Shown piece by piece: positions 35,601-50,402 of a DNA stretch of 64,000 bases. The notes under the pieces were generated by a model. That model ran no database searches and was not told the DNA's origin. It was given only the letters and a program-made list of their open reading frames with translations. The position numbers and the translations under genes were made by a program. Position 1 is the first letter of the stretch. Each line of letters starts with the position of its first letter. Source of the stretch: Nautilus pompilius (Eukaryota; Mollusca; Cephalopoda; Nautilida; Nautilidae); NCBI GenBank assembly GCA_018389105.1, contig JACATO010002188.1, forward strand, positions 372,001-436,000, read 5' to 3'.

Positions 35601-38600
35601 TACACAAGATTTAATAATGCTGTTGATAATTTGATAATTAATGGATTTGTGGTCATTGTGGGAGAGATTCTCCATGGTCTGTGGAGAAAAGATGTGTAAA
35701 ATATGCAATTTAAAAAAAAAAATAAATAAAAAAACAGGTACGTCTTTCTATGCATGGCGAGATTTATTACCTGTCAGGTGTGACACTTTGGAACTGGAAC
35801 CAACAGTATAGTTACCGCTATGCTTTGTAGCGGTTTAAAGGGGGGGGGCAAAATAAAAAATTTGTTTATGGCATTGTTTCTGGTTAATAAGCCGTGCTCT
35901 GTTTTGTTTGTTTTCGCGTCGAGAAGCTGCGTGTGCCGAGATAGTGCGGCATTGAGATGGTGGAGGAAAGATGATGCATTTTCTACTGGAGGTGTGAGAC
36001 GAGATGCACTTACTGGAGGAAACGTGGTGATAACCGAGGGGTGCCTCCCCCTGTCCTTTTTTTTTTTTTTTTTTACTCTGTTGGGCAGGAAATTGTGTAC
36101 AAAATAACAGACAGAACGAGACAGGGTGGGGTGGGGGGGGGCTAGGAATACCTGGCCGCCATCCTTAGTGTAAACGTTTTGTTAGATATGCCAGGGACCC
36201 CTCTTTGGTTTCACTTGAATGTCCTTGGTTAAACCAAAACATAAACAAAAAAGATGGATGCAAACTCAATTATCTTTTTTTTTTTTTTTGCCTTTAAAAA
36301 AAAAAAACGAGACTGAACAAGGCGGCGACGGAATAATTGGTAGAATTAGATGTACAACGGAGCAGCTTCACGGCTACCTTGTAGTACACTTTCTCATAGC
36401 AGCTGCTGAGCCGAGTTGTTTACAGTTCTCCGAAAAACAAACGTTTTTTTTTTTTTGTTGTTGTTGTTTTATTTTCATAGCTGATAAACCTTATTTCTAC
36501 TTCTATTGCTTCATCCTGGTTGGGTCTGAAATGTAATTAGCTGCTGCTGCTGGTTGGTGTGGGGGAGGAGAAGAGAAGCCCAGCAGGCATTGAGTGATCT
36601 AATTAGGAGGTTTGGATTAAATAGAAAGATGCTTTTGTTGTTGTTGCTGCTGCTGCTGCTGTTTTCTTCCTGCTCGCAGTCATCAGTAGGGAAGTTAGGG
36701 ACACTGGTCTCTATCACCAAGAGTTATCTACCCCATTTTGAGACATCGGGGGGGGGGGGAGGTGGCCCAGCGTTAATCTTGCCCCAGTGCGTGGCATCAG
36801 TTATATGGTTCTAAAAAAAATTACGGCTTGTCTACTGTTACAAACACCTGCTCCTGATATGTAGAGATATCTTTTAAAAAACAAAAAAGCACCCATTTGT
36901 CTGCATTGATAAATATTCTCAGTAAATGCCTATCCCCTTTTAGGAATATTTTTGCATGTGGATATCATCTATTGAAGAATTTGGTTGCAGGTGCAGTGAC
37001 TCTTGTTCACTGCATTTGCAGATACTCAACAAGAACCAGCCATGTCGGTTCATATCAGTTGTAGCCAACCTTACTGTCAGAGTGCCCGTGCCAGCAATGC
37101 ACAGAGATTTTTTGTTCAGGTTGTCTTGCTGCTGGGTAGGCGGTATATCAACAATGTCCTTGTGCTGCGTTTGATCATCATTGTCGCCATGTTTGGCAAT
37201 GCTTTAAGAAGCATTCCTTGTTCAGGGCTTGTGATTGTGCCAGATCATTGTTTGCTCCGTGTCAGGACTTTTTACCACAATGCCAATTTTTCCTTGCATT
37301 TATTCATCTATCTGAAAAGAATGTAAGAAATAACTAGACACTGTGTCATGGATGAGGAGCCACAGCAATTCAACTATAAAACTGTGTAGGGTCAAGTACA
37401 TTTGATTTGTGTCCGCTTGTCTTTTGTTTTTGTTTTTTTTTCAATTTTTCTCCTCTTCTCAAAGGCAGAACATTTCCAAAATGTCTTACTTTTCAGACCC
37501 ACATATTTTGTGTGATTCTTTATTCGTCTCATGCCGCTGAGTAAAACTGCTTCGATAGTTTTTTTATTCCTTCACCCTACATAGATCTACACTGTCTGCC
37601 TGTGTTACGTGGCTTGTATTGTCACCTGGAGATATTTTCACACAGTCCAGTTCCTACGTTCAGACACATCGACTGTTGTCGCTTGCAGAAAGGTTTGAGT
37701 TCCAGTTTTCATTTTTTTTCGGCCCCAAACTTTCTAATTATGATGAGTTCCAGAATATTTAATATATTTTCCTATTATCATTAACCATTTAGCAATCCTT
37801 TTGTTGTATTTTTTCACTCCAAGGACTGATTATTATCCCCATCTTGTGAACAGTATTTTTCTTTTTCCACACACACCTCTCTCTCTCTCTCATATCAGGT
37901 GTACACACACACACACGCACGCGCGCACACACACACACACACAATACCTTTGTTGAATCTGAATCATTTCATAAATCAATAGTTTACTTTGCCATATTAA
38001 AAATTAATATAATAGAACTGGTAAATTTATTGTTGTTTTTTTTTTCTCTCTTTAAGGGCTGTATTTCTGTAGCAGGAGGGGGAGATCCTACCATACGTTG
38101 CTTGCTTTGTTGAGTGTCATTTGTGTCAGTCAGACCACCCACTGGGCAGAAAGCTTTCATTTCTTGCTTCCACATCTGTCCAGTTATGGAAAATGTTTCC
38201 CTTCTTAATCATGTTACCTTAAATTGGGGGTTGTTGTTGGCTGCATCTTGTTTAGACTTTCATGGAAACAGAAATCCCTGTCCATGTAAAGTGAATTCAG
38301 TTTTGAGAAAATAAAAGATATCTGTCCTGCCTATCTTTTTCATTAATTTGCATATATGCTTTGTTCCCTGTTCTCCACAAATGACATTATTACAACGAAC
38401 ATTGCTTAACGCTCTAATATGAAAATTACATTAAACAGTTCTTCCAGCTTTCATTGATCTATAAAGAATTTTAACAGGGATGCGAGTGAATATTATTATC
38501 TTTTTTTTTAAAACACCAACCTATCTGCTTCTACAGTTCCTGCTGTGGCATTGTGTTCATTTTGTATTTTTAATTCGGTTTATCCTAATAGAAAGCCCAA

Positions 38601-41600
38601 AACAATTTTATTTCTTTACATTTAGCATGGTTAATTGGTCCTTTAAGGGTAAATAATGACTTTAATAATAATTATTAATTGATTAAAAATTTCCTTTTCA
38701 TTTGACTGATCTTCTAGAAACCCAACCTCATTAATATCTTACGACTCGCACTCCCTGGATGGGGTAGGTTGGGATCCATGATATATTTAAAAATCGATCA
38801 GCTGAAAATGTTTTTCGGTTTATGGTAAGTGTGCTGAATGATTTGTTGGCGTTCTTTTTTAAATAGGAAGGGGTGGGTGTGAGCCAAGCACAAAACAACA
38901 TTTACTACCCCTTTACAACTCGCTTTTGTGAACTGTTTGCAGAGCTGGAAGTTCAAAGCTTATTAATTCTTATTCATTTTCTGTTTTTATGTAATTTAAA
39001 CAGCTCTGAGAGGTTTTTTTTTTTTGTTTTCTATTAATCTATGTTGCAGTAAATATTTTTAAAGGGTTTATTCAGAACAGTAACGAGATACTTGCTGCTC
39101 CACAGGCTGCAGCATCAATTCAGAACACCAAAGGTATCTTTTAGGAGTAGGATGGTCTTAGAACAGATTTCTCTCCCCCTGCCGTAATGGAGTGAGAAAA
39201 CCCCAAACAGCTACTATCTTCATGGATTTAGCAAAATTCTGTAGGAAAGACTAGATGCTTATTATGACAGTTTATTTCACTCTGACTTGAATTACTGCTG
39301 CATAACTGAAGGCAACAGTACACACTTAGCCCACACATTAACTTTGAGGAAGTTCAGTAAACATAAACTCCTGATGCTTTTTAATTGTCACTGGCCAACG
39401 CCATGATTCTCCTGTCAAGAATATCACAGACAAGTCCATGCATGTGGTTAGTGGTGTTCAGTTGTGCACTTTGCAAGATGATGTCGGTTTTAAGTTGTAT
39501 TTTTTGTGGGTGCCAACATCATCACTTCTATTCTCGCTTCAGAAAAGCCCATTGAGAAGATTTTAATTATTTCTTATGTGCATTTGATCGTTTATGGTTA
39601 GCAGATTTAGTATTGAAAACTAGGCTGTGGAGTTCAGTTGCTTCTTTGTGAATTCTGTTTATGTTTCAGAGTCTCACTTCCATCATAGTCTTTAGGATTA
39701 GTCATTAAGGGGAACAGTCTGAGAGACGATGGACTGCATTGCTGGCAGATAAGTAGCCCCCCCTCTCTCTCTCTCTCTCTTTTTTAGACAAACATAGAAG
39801 AAATTTTTTTTCCAGGTACAAGGAACACCCAGTTGTACCACACTAGCTGATGGTGGTAGTCGCAGGCCTCGAATTTTGAAGACTGGGAAGATAGCTGTGA
39901 GGCTCAGTGAATAATGAATGCTTCAGACTATTATTTTATCGTATAGTAACTATTGCTTATGTAGGTTATCTTTCTAGAAAGTAATTTACTTCACCTGTTA
40001 TGTATTTCATCATTTGTTTGTTGTTGTTTTTTTTTTCCCTTCATGGAGTTAAGATTTTATTTTTTTAAAGCACAAAAAAGGAGAACATGAAAAATTGCAA
40101 TATAAAATAAAGAGAAACGAGTCAGTGTTCTTTCCAGATGCTAACTAATTACTTATCCATTGCTTCAGGTAACAACAGCAAAAATGTAGGGTGCTTAAGC
40201 TTTTTTTAAAAAAAAAAAATATACAAACAAAAGCAGCCATTTGTTTTAAGTGTTGTGTAGTATAAAGTGAGGCTGCTTGTTGAATAACTAATGTGGACAT
40301 GAAGTTGGGGGGGTCCTCCTCATCTTGTATGAGTCCAGGTTTAATTATTATTACTCCATTATTTAGATGTTGTCGTTTTAGTTAAGAATGAAATCTGTTG
40401 CGCTAAGTAATAAACAGTAGAAGCCTGATGGTGTGGGTGGTCATCGCACAAACAACAACTACTTCCATGCCTTCTAAGACAGGTAAACATCAGTAGTTTT
40501 CCTGTTAGTAAACTTTAGTTGCAGTCTGGAATTTTGGAATTGAGCTTTAAATATATATATATATTTTAAAAATCATTAACATATTTGTTTTGTGTCAGCT
40601 TGTTCTGCCTCTTTAGAAAAAATTTGCTAACTATTGATTGAACTAACAGGGTTGTGGCAGCAATTTTTAACACCGCACTTAACTCTGAGCTGTGGTGGTT
40701 GGTCAGTGCACATTGTGGCTTCTCATTATTTCTGACAGCCTGACTCATGACTTTAGTGTTTTTTGGGGGGAGTCCACTGTGCAAGTTCTTACTGTTTAGA
40801 TTGAGGAAGTACTTTGTTTGGACTTCCTGCTTCTGTTCTGACTCCACTGATTGTGAGAGAGAGAGAGAGACCGAGACTGACCGACCAACCAACCAAGTCG
40901 TTTGTGAGAGAGAGAGACCAATGGGCCGACCAAGTGGTTGGTTGGTTGGTTGGTTGATTGGTTAGTTATCTAAGTCTGAGGAGGACGTGACTTATCGTAT
41001 TTCAGCATACAGCACAAAACTAAATTACAAACAAAAAATTAAAAGCTTAACAAATAAAGTTCCCAATTATCTGCAAGTAAAGATCGTGAAATGTGTTTTA
41101 GTAATAGAATTATAGATGGACTGTATTAATTTACTGGAACTAGTTTTATTCATTGTTAATGGTATCAACCATGTCAAAAAAAACTGGAAAGCGGATATTT
41201 CTTTACCCTGTAGCCTCATCTGACCCATAACAGTTTTATCCTGCCGCTCTAACTAATTTATAGGAATGTATTCTGACCTAAAAACATTTTTTTTTTTTTT
41301 TTTTACTAAATTGACTTTATATATTTTTTTAACTCGCATTATTTCTTTCTAAGAATTTACATATATTTTTATAGCTTTGTTTATCATCAACAAAATTGAA
41401 GAAATAATAAATATGTGGGCCAAATAATTTACTATAATTGCATTCTTTTTTCACCACAATTGGTCAGAATACCAATTTATTTCAGTTGAAGATGAAATCA
41501 GGAGACAGAATTATAGTGAAGAACTGTCTTACTTGTGCACATTTTTTGGCAAAAACATGTGGTCCTTTGCCAACAGTTTCTTTAGTGTGGATAAGCTGCT

Positions 41601-44600
41601 GCTCACTGATGCAGAGGTTGGCTGGCATTGTATCACTAAAGCACATATGGATGGCACGATTTCTGGCTAACTCATGCCCATTATTTCTCCAATTTTATTT
41701 TACTGCAAACTACTTTTACCGTGCACAAATTCCGCACCTGTCAGAACCTAGATGCAGCGACTTCTATCTGATTGTATAACTGCTCCCTTCCACTTTGTTT
41801 AGTGGTATGGTGAGGTTCTGGACTTGAAACACTTTCTTTCACCTTCACTACCCGGATCTCATCAATTTTGAAGCTGTTTGAAATTTCTCGAACTTCTGGT
41901 AGGTGATCTGCATAGTAAAGGGCGGCATTCAGTCATCCATCTCATGATGAACAGGTGTTTGTGGAATTCTAGTTGTCTGGAACTAGCTTGTTGAATCTTG
42001 TTCTAACAGTGGTGTCTTTGACACAAGCAATCGAATTGTTGACGACTTCACATTGCGCCTTTACCTGGAATGCATGGCTGTGCAGCAGATGAGCGATGCC
42101 AATAATATAAAAACAGACGTGGAGACGGTTGCTTAAGTATTCATCCAACAGCTGCCATGTAGCGGGCTGCCTGTGTTATCAATAACCAAGAGTCTGTTTT
42201 GTCAATGCTCATCAATTTCATTAGATCATCACCAGCATGGACGATGATTTGACTGTCTATTGTCGGACATATAATAGTCAGCAATCTATTAGACGGGCCT
42301 TCCAAGTTCTTGCTTACATCCGACAAGAGTGGGAAAATCTTTGATACCCACATCAATAACAAGAAACAGAAGTTTGCCAGAGACCAGTTCTAATCCCTTC
42401 TTTTTCTGCTGGTTCAGTTGCCTTTGCTCTGCAGTTTGTTTCCCATGGAAAGGTTCGATCCACATGATGAAATAGTCTTTGATGCTCGGCTGCCTTGTGC
42501 TGACTGTTGACATAAACTCACTACCTGTGTTGTACTGTGCAGTACAGACCACTGCCTGGCTTAGACGTAAACTCTTCAGGATACTCAATGATTACCATGG
42601 TATTAGTTAAACTATTATTTTGAAGGCAAAAGTAGTTAAGTTTATATATATAAACTTAAGTCAAGGTACATATATATTTCTATCTCTCAAGTATTATAGA
42701 CCATTTAACTATAAAAGTTATGTATGCATCTTTATCAATTTGTGATAGATGTATTTTTATCACAGAAATGTCTATGACTGGCATCACGAACTATGCCTAC
42801 CATTATGATTTCCTAGCTTACAATCATGTGCATAATTGATGCTACCACAGATTATTTGTCTGGGTGCTAGTTTGCTGATCAGTTGGAAGTGTAAGTGAAG
42901 GTGTTATTGACAAGAAAATAGACCATTTACTCAAGATACAGAACGTATTTAAGGTGATTCACAAAAAAAAAAAAAGTAGTCAAGATTTATTATTCAAAGC
43001 CATAGAAATCTTCTTCACTATCGTCACCAAACAGTTGACTGATTGTCCTAAATGCAGTAAAATCTCTGTGTAATGTACCCCCCCCAAACAATTCAATGGA
43101 CTTCGGAAGCAATGGACACTGGTTCTTCCAACAAAAGTCCGTGTTGAGCCGTGGGAAAAATTTTTTGCTTGGGCACCTGCGTCGACGCGTGGTGCGTCAT
43201 CTTTACCTCATGAGTTTTGGTTTCAGTCCGGTGCTTGTTTATCCTTTATCAGCATCTAAAGTGAACGGAAGCTGTCAACCATGGCCTCTAAAGATGGTGG
43301 TTTGAAAAGAAAGCAAATGAATTTTGAGTGTTTCGCAAAATCTCGAGTCAGTAGCAGAGAGCTTGAGTCTGACGTGTGAACAGTATGGTGGGAAGGAACA
43401 AATGGTGGCAGGTATTCATTCATAAGACCGAAGAAAAGCTGAGACAATTTTCATTAAAGTTTGGTGTTGGTGCATCAGCGCAGTGGTTCGTCAGTTTGTG
43501 GCAGGAAGCATGGGAAAGCTGCATGTAAGCGATGCATGCAGCGGCTTTCTGGTGGCACAAATGTTCTTGGTGTCGAACCTCGCTCCACTGTAAATACATT
43601 GGTGAAGCGCACGGACATAAAGCTTCAAACTGGTGATGGTTGGCTTTGGTGTTTCCATGAACACCATGATATGCTGAATAAGAAGACATTATGGTGAATC
43701 TTTAAGTGAATTGACAGAGGAGACAGCCATTTAGAACAAATTTAAATGATGTTTGATTAAGAAAGAAGGGCTGATTTTGTCGTGGGTTTTACGGTGCTGG
43801 TGAAATCGAGTCCTTTCTGGTGTTCACTCCCAGAAAAAACCCGCAGGCCTACAAACATGAAAGCTCAACGCCAGGCCTTAGGATAAGTAAGGAAAGGGTG
43901 TCAGCCTGCCTTTGTGCCAGTGCCGACAGAGTTCATTTGAAACCTTTTGTTGCTCGTAAATCCTGGTGACCACAGTGTTTTAGAGATGACATTATGAGAG
44001 AGAGAGAGAGAGAGAGAGCTTCCAGCCAGTGATTTATTACAACTCAAAGAAAGTGTGGTTTACCATGGAAATCTTTAGCGACTGGCTATTTAACCACTTC
44101 ATTCCTGAGGTTTGCAGGTACCAGACGGAGCTGCTATTTTACTGTTTTTATTGCTGCTATTAGACATGTACTCCTTAATGATGCTCAATATATAAGTTAT
44201 CAGAAATGGTCGTTATGTAAGATCGTATGTAGACGTCCAGGTTTAGCGGAATATTTCCTACCCCTATTAGTCCGTTAAATCAAGGTTTTACTGTATAGTC
44301 TTCATCGCTTAATTCTTCCCCATCACTTTCTTTGTGTCTCATCCTATCATGGTTCTGTAATTTCTCCCACAACAAACTGTCTTCTGTACCATCTGATGCC
44401 TTTGAGATACCACATTTTTTTTTTAAAGTCAAGCAACCTCATCCTCACTTCTTATATCCCACTCTCAGACAATATCTGAAAGAGCAGCTGTCATATTGCC
44501 ACTTTCTCATCCGGATAACCATTTCTCCCTTAAGCTATCCTTAAACAGCTTGTTGGTGCCTAAATCCTGTGCAATGCTGGCCAGTCCTCCCTTCCCAGAT

Positions 44601-47600
44601 AACAGCTGGGTTGGTACCCTGGTCCTGAAGTAAAATCCTCTTCACCATTTACCTTAGATACTCGCTACGTGAATCCCATGTATATAAACATTTCTTTATA
44701 GCAAATCTTCCTACTTGAGTTTATCATACTTTTTCAATCCAAATCCCCCCCGACCTTTGTCATCCGTCCATTCTCTTGAGTAACCATTGGCTTCAACTTA
44801 GTCCCATCATCAAGCCAGGTACACCTGTAAAACGGGACTCTTTGCACAACCTGTAGATTTCATCATCGCTGCTCTGACTTGTGGCATATCAAACCACACT
44901 GGTGTCTTCTCACCCATATTTTTGATACTGTTAAGTTTGTAATTCTCTTTTTCCCTAAATTCACATTACGTATCTGTGAAATTTTTGTTTTCTGGCATAA
45001 GACTGAATTTTCTCCTTTTCATAAATCATGGGGCCACTAATCAGCAGAAGCTTTAAAACTTCCATCAATATTTTGTTCTTTAGCTAAATTTTGTAACATC
45101 ATTTGAATGTGATATCATATCACAAGAAGTATCTTTCCTTCCTCAAATTTCTTTCCACACAGCAAGGTCGTCCTCAAGATCTGGATATAAGCACTTTTTA
45201 CAACGATCGGCATGGTTCAGTCTCTTACGAGGTTTTCGTTAATTCAAGTCCTCTCCAAACTTCTGAATTATTTCTTTCCTTGGCAGATTTCATCACTTCT
45301 GGTTTAAAATTTCGCAGAATATTTAATCTTTTAGGTGGGGGGGCTATTTACTGTATCGTCTTTAGAAAATAATTGCCAACATTTCAAAATGTTGTTACTG
45401 CAGTACTATTTTGCAGAAAAAAACTTTTGAGATTTTAGTTTGTTTTTTTACTATAGTGGAACTTCTCAAATCTGGCAGCTTCAGGACCCAAAACCATACC
45501 GGATTTTGGATTTTCCAAGGTCCGGTGGCCTAAGAAATATATGAAACAAAGTATGGAAAAAGAATAAAGAGGGAATTAATAGTATGGTTCTATTTTTGCC
45601 TGCTTCCAGATAAAGATGAACAAAGTTTTGTGCAGGTGTATTACATCTGGCTTGAGGGTGAGCTGGAGGGAGAAGTATTGGGTACTTGAAGAGCCAGCTG
45701 CAGGGTTTTCTGGTGTAGAAGCCAGGGTAGGTTGCAGGTCATTAGCATTTTCCCTAGATGCATTGATCTGTCAATTTTAATTCATTAACTTTTTCTTGAT
45801 CTCGTACATTTGCATTATTTCCTGTTCTGAAATAAAGCTTCGTTGTTCTAGGGAATTGATTAGATCCTACAAACCGTCTCTCTTCTCCGTTGTATCCACT
45901 CCATCATCACCCAATTTAAATCATCACTTTTAAACTCACGTAAGGTTTTCCTCTCTTTCTGCACATAGAACTTCATGATTTGGTCTTTTTGCTTATTCAC
46001 ATTATGGTTGAGGCGATGATGCCGTACTCCTTCCTCAGTCTCCGCACTGGCGCCCCACAGTCTAATTTCTGAAGTAATTCCACTCTCTTTGCAATTGACG
46101 GAGAATTATGAATACTTCCTTGTTACCCATGGGGCTGTTTGCTGATTGTTTTGACATGCTGGCTGTGACAAAGTACAACAAGGAATCACAGAAAATAACA
46201 ATAAGCACAAGAGAGTCTGAAACGTAGTGTTATACACAAAGCACTAATGTGGCTTTGATGAAAGGTCAGTCAGGCATCGCATTTGGTCCAGTTCCTGTTG
46301 ACTCAGCTCTGAGAGAGCAGGAACTGTCTCTATTCAGGCACGTCACCAGAAACAATGGCAAATCTGAAAACTTTGTACTTTTAAAATTTTTTTTTTTACA
46401 GGAAGCATACCCATATATAAGTCACGAGTAGTTTCTGGATCAAGAGGTGTCATCCTGCGAACTCTACTTACATGTGGGCATATGCAGCATGCTATGAATC
46501 TGTGACAAAGATAAAAGCTGCCTTAGGCACCCTTATCTGTTAAAGCAAAATGACTCGACTGTAGCATGAACATTCACCAGATTTGAATAAAACAAACCAA
46601 ACCAAACCAGGGGAGCCAAAATCTGAAGATTGTACTACTTCCAAAGCCATACTATTTTACCACTCAGTTGATGACATTTCAAAATTAGCCAATCAGGAGC
46701 TAGATCTTTGTCACTAGAGTAGATACAACTGCTTTATTTTAACCAAATCTGCTACTTGACTGACCTAATGAGAAAATGTGGACTTTTTTTTTAAAATTAG
46801 CCTTACACATGTTACTAGAATCACCGAAACATACTTCTAGCTTCGTTTTTAAAAGCTTTTATTTACAGTAGGTCTTTGCCATTCATGGCAAATTTGTTTG
46901 CTTTATTTGGCCTTTAAATCTCCCCAAATCCCATACTAATCTCACTTGCTGAGTTGAAAATCCCAAATAACCTGGCTTCATACTGTTGCCATTTTTCTAA
47001 TGGTACTACGCTGTGTGCTTTTGGTATGGAAATAATGGTTGTCTTTCATCGGATTCCTTTAAATTACTTAGAAAAGAGTTATCTTAAGATATTTCAGCAC
47101 GTCGTCATTTCTAAATTTAAACAAAAAGATGTGTAGAAGATGTACATTTGAAATGTGTTTTTGGAAGCTGTTAATAATAATTGTGCAAACCTATTATTAA
47201 TACCTGTTAATAATAATTGGTAGTAACTTTGTTGTGGTGATTGTGAGAGTGATTTTTGGAGTGGTGGTCCTCTGCAAAGGGGCAAACTTATAAATTTGTA
47301 TTTCCATTCAAATTTTATAAATGGGAAGTTGATGATATTGCTTAAAGGTTCATGTGTACTGATTTGTTTCTCCTGTTTGGTTATCTGTTAGATCAGGGCT
47401 TTGATCTTGAAGATGTCAACCATAACTTTGGAATCCAAAAATTCAATTAGCTTTCTCTTTGCTTTTAATAATCACTTTGTGTGTATATATATATTAAAGA
47501 AGCAATATGTAAATATGATTGGGATTACTCGCTTTTAATATTTTGTTATATAACGAAATTATGAAATTTAAAAAAAAATGTTAAAATGAAAGTTGTGCCG

Positions 47601-48212
47601 CCCCGTTTTCTTTTGTCTTTACCTCTCCTAATTATGCACTTTCACTTTAGCTGACACAGAACTTCCTGGCATTCTGGGTAGTAGTTGGGAGAGAAGTCCC
47701 AAGATTCACCTGTCCACTCTTCAGTGGTTTCTTTTTTCTTTTCCCCTTACAGGACTATAATTCCATGGAAAATATTTCGATCAACGCTTCACGAAACACA
47801 TGGAATCAGCTCGCCCCTGGAAGCCATGGCGTTGAAGTCCACCATTGACCTGACCTGCAACGACTACATTTCCGTATTTGAGTTTGACGTGTTCTCGAGG
47901 TAAGACAGATGATAGCCATTGTCCGCCACTACCAGCTACGAAAACAGCCTTACTACCGGTGTTTCTCCAGTCAGAGAGTCTCATGCGCCACCTGTCGTTT
48001 GGAAAGTTAGTAATGTCCACTGGTCTAGGTCCGGTTAGGTAATATTGTGGAGTTATGACTTGCTGTAGTAACTTTAAATTAAGGCTGCACTGAAAGAAAA
48101 GAAAATCTCCACCAACAAACTTGTGTTTTCGACATGATTTTTACTGCCCTTCGTTATAGCTGTGTTGTTTCTTGAATTTTTTATCAGATTGTTAGAAAAG
48201 TTTTGTACATCA

Positions 48213-48258
<46 letters not shown>

Positions 48259-50365
48259 ATCCACTGTTTGTTTGTTGTCATATATGTCAACCCTTACATC
48301 TAGGAAAGGATTTAGTTGTCTTCAGTTTAGTTAAAACTAATTAATATGGTCAGTGGGAAAGCATTTCTAATGCTGGTACAGTTAACTAGTCACAGTGGTT
48401 ATGGATCACTAATACGCCATGTTGGGAAGACTGATACACGTTTTGTTACAATCACTGATGGAGTTCCACCGGGTTTTTTTAAATACCTTATTTCTGTTTT
48501 TAAATCTATTTTCTGTACTTCATCAGCTACCTTTCACTAAATACATGGTTAAAGCTACATTCTCTTTATTTAATATACTTAACTCTTTAGACTCTTATTA
48601 CTGTACAGAAGTATCATCGTATTATCAACTTATACACCACTTCGACTTATATGTGAATAAAGGCTTGGAAAATAGGAAATTGACCTATTCGACTTATACC
48701 CATTGACTTATAACCACAAAAATGCGGTAATAATAGGGAAGCACGTTGGCTCAGTGATGGGCTTCTGCATGTCCAGTTTGATTCCCACAGGGAACACGCT
48801 CGGTTTGGTGTACAACTCCATGCCCTAATTTCTTCTTTCCCAGTCAGCTGCTTGTGGTTTTTCTGTGCTCTCTGCCATATCCCATCTAAAAAAAAATAAT
48901 GAGGAATTCTAGGAGGGGTATTGGGCCCCACATGGCACAAGATTGGCGGCAATGTTTTCTAGCTGTCGACCACGTCGTTTCACACTCTTACAAGAGTCGT
49001 TTTCTGTTGATTTCCGGAACTTCTCGCACCAACCATGATTCTGTACACTAAACTTCATTGTCACCAAATGATTTTCAGAACAGCTTGTTTGTTACATTAA
49101 GCCCCGGATGGGATTGACTTATTCTGATGCTGCAACAAAGACCTCACGTTTACTAATGACACTGGCACACAATTAGCATACTCTGTGAAACTGTTCCTCT
49201 GTAAAACATGCTTCTGTTTGCGGAGGGTTAGGGACAGCATAGTAATAATGCCTTTGTTATCTGTCTCGAATATCGTTACAGATTATTTCAGCCATGGACA
49301 AACTTGCTACGCAACTGGAACGTTTTGGCCGTGAGCCATGCCGGTTATGTGGCGTTCCTGACATACGATGAAGTGAAGGCCAGATTGCAGAAGTTTGTAA
49401 CCAAGCCAGGGAGGTGAGTGGAGTGATGTTGGGGTCTAGTTGCTGCTGTTGTTGCTTGATGGCAGGTCAGTTGAAAATAAAAACATAATATCGCTACGCT
49501 GAAGGGGAACTATAGCCTTCAGTTTTCATGCATGGGAATAACTGGATAATGACTGGTTTATATTTTTTAAAAAAAGGGGGGGAATTGCAGTGATAAATAA
49601 GCAATTAAGGATGCTCCATGGGCTGGTGAGGGAGGGACTTAATATGTTTGCAATTTTAAACATCCTGGCAAAGTAAGGCACCATGCTGGTGATTTTTTCA
49701 AAGGTATGCTTCCTCACTGAGCCAGATAAGGGAATGTTTCCATGGGGTCTTTCTACAGTACATTGGATTTGTGCATATTTAACCTTCCTGTTAATTATGC
49801 TTTGCCATCTCTCAAAATGATCCCTTTGTTTTTGTTATTTAGTATCCTGCTCTTTGCATTTACTAGCTGGGGTGGTGCTACTCTGTGAGGCGCATGGGTG
49901 TCTATGTGGGAACAGTCTTTGTTTGTTTCCTGTTCAACAAGAAAGTTGGCAATAAAAGCTGGATTTAGCTGATTTATGTCAATGCAACAAACTAATCCAC
50001 TTGGTAACAGCGCGAGAAGCAATGTCTAAAGTGTGGGTTCCTACATCAGCTCTACTTCTAAACTAAAAACCAGAAAACTTCCACTTTTTAAAAATTGTTG
50101 AGGCGATGGCCAGTGGTAGACTACTGGATTGCTGCCATGGTTGGAGGGGGGGGGCTTGGAGTCTGGCTGGGACCAGCTCACTTTAACAAACCTCCCTTAC
50201 ATAATCTTCTTATGTGGGTTTTCACTGGTTTTCTCCCACATCTAAAAAAATAAAGTTCTACTAATGTTTTTCCCTAGAAGTGTCTGGTCCCTTGTGGTGC
50301 ATGGAACAATTGAGTCACTACACTTCACCAAAGTTGTCTTCCTTGTAGACCTCCCTCTCTCTCAA

Positions 50366-50402
<37 letters not shown>

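Larger units (their letters stand above)
23673..47752 (+). other. CBL intron 1 (24 kb)
   Basis: Holds microsatellites, a hAT relic (27.5-28.9 kb), the 1110-bp tandem duplication, a second hAT relic and three pogo-superfamily relics, all listed separately. In 24870-27400, 28900-30240, 32475-41400 and 46200-47750 I see no gene or recognisable element. Denser, GC-richer patches at 29690-30000 and 37000-37330 remain unassigned. Confidence 0.8.
47900..49281 (+). other. CBL intron 2
   Basis: 1.4 kb with an (ATT)n microsatellite at 48214-48256 and a SINE at about 48725-48955, listed separately. Confidence 0.8.

Noticed and set aside
48074-48259. Poly-Asn open frame on minus
   Set aside because: It is translation of the (ATT)n microsatellite.
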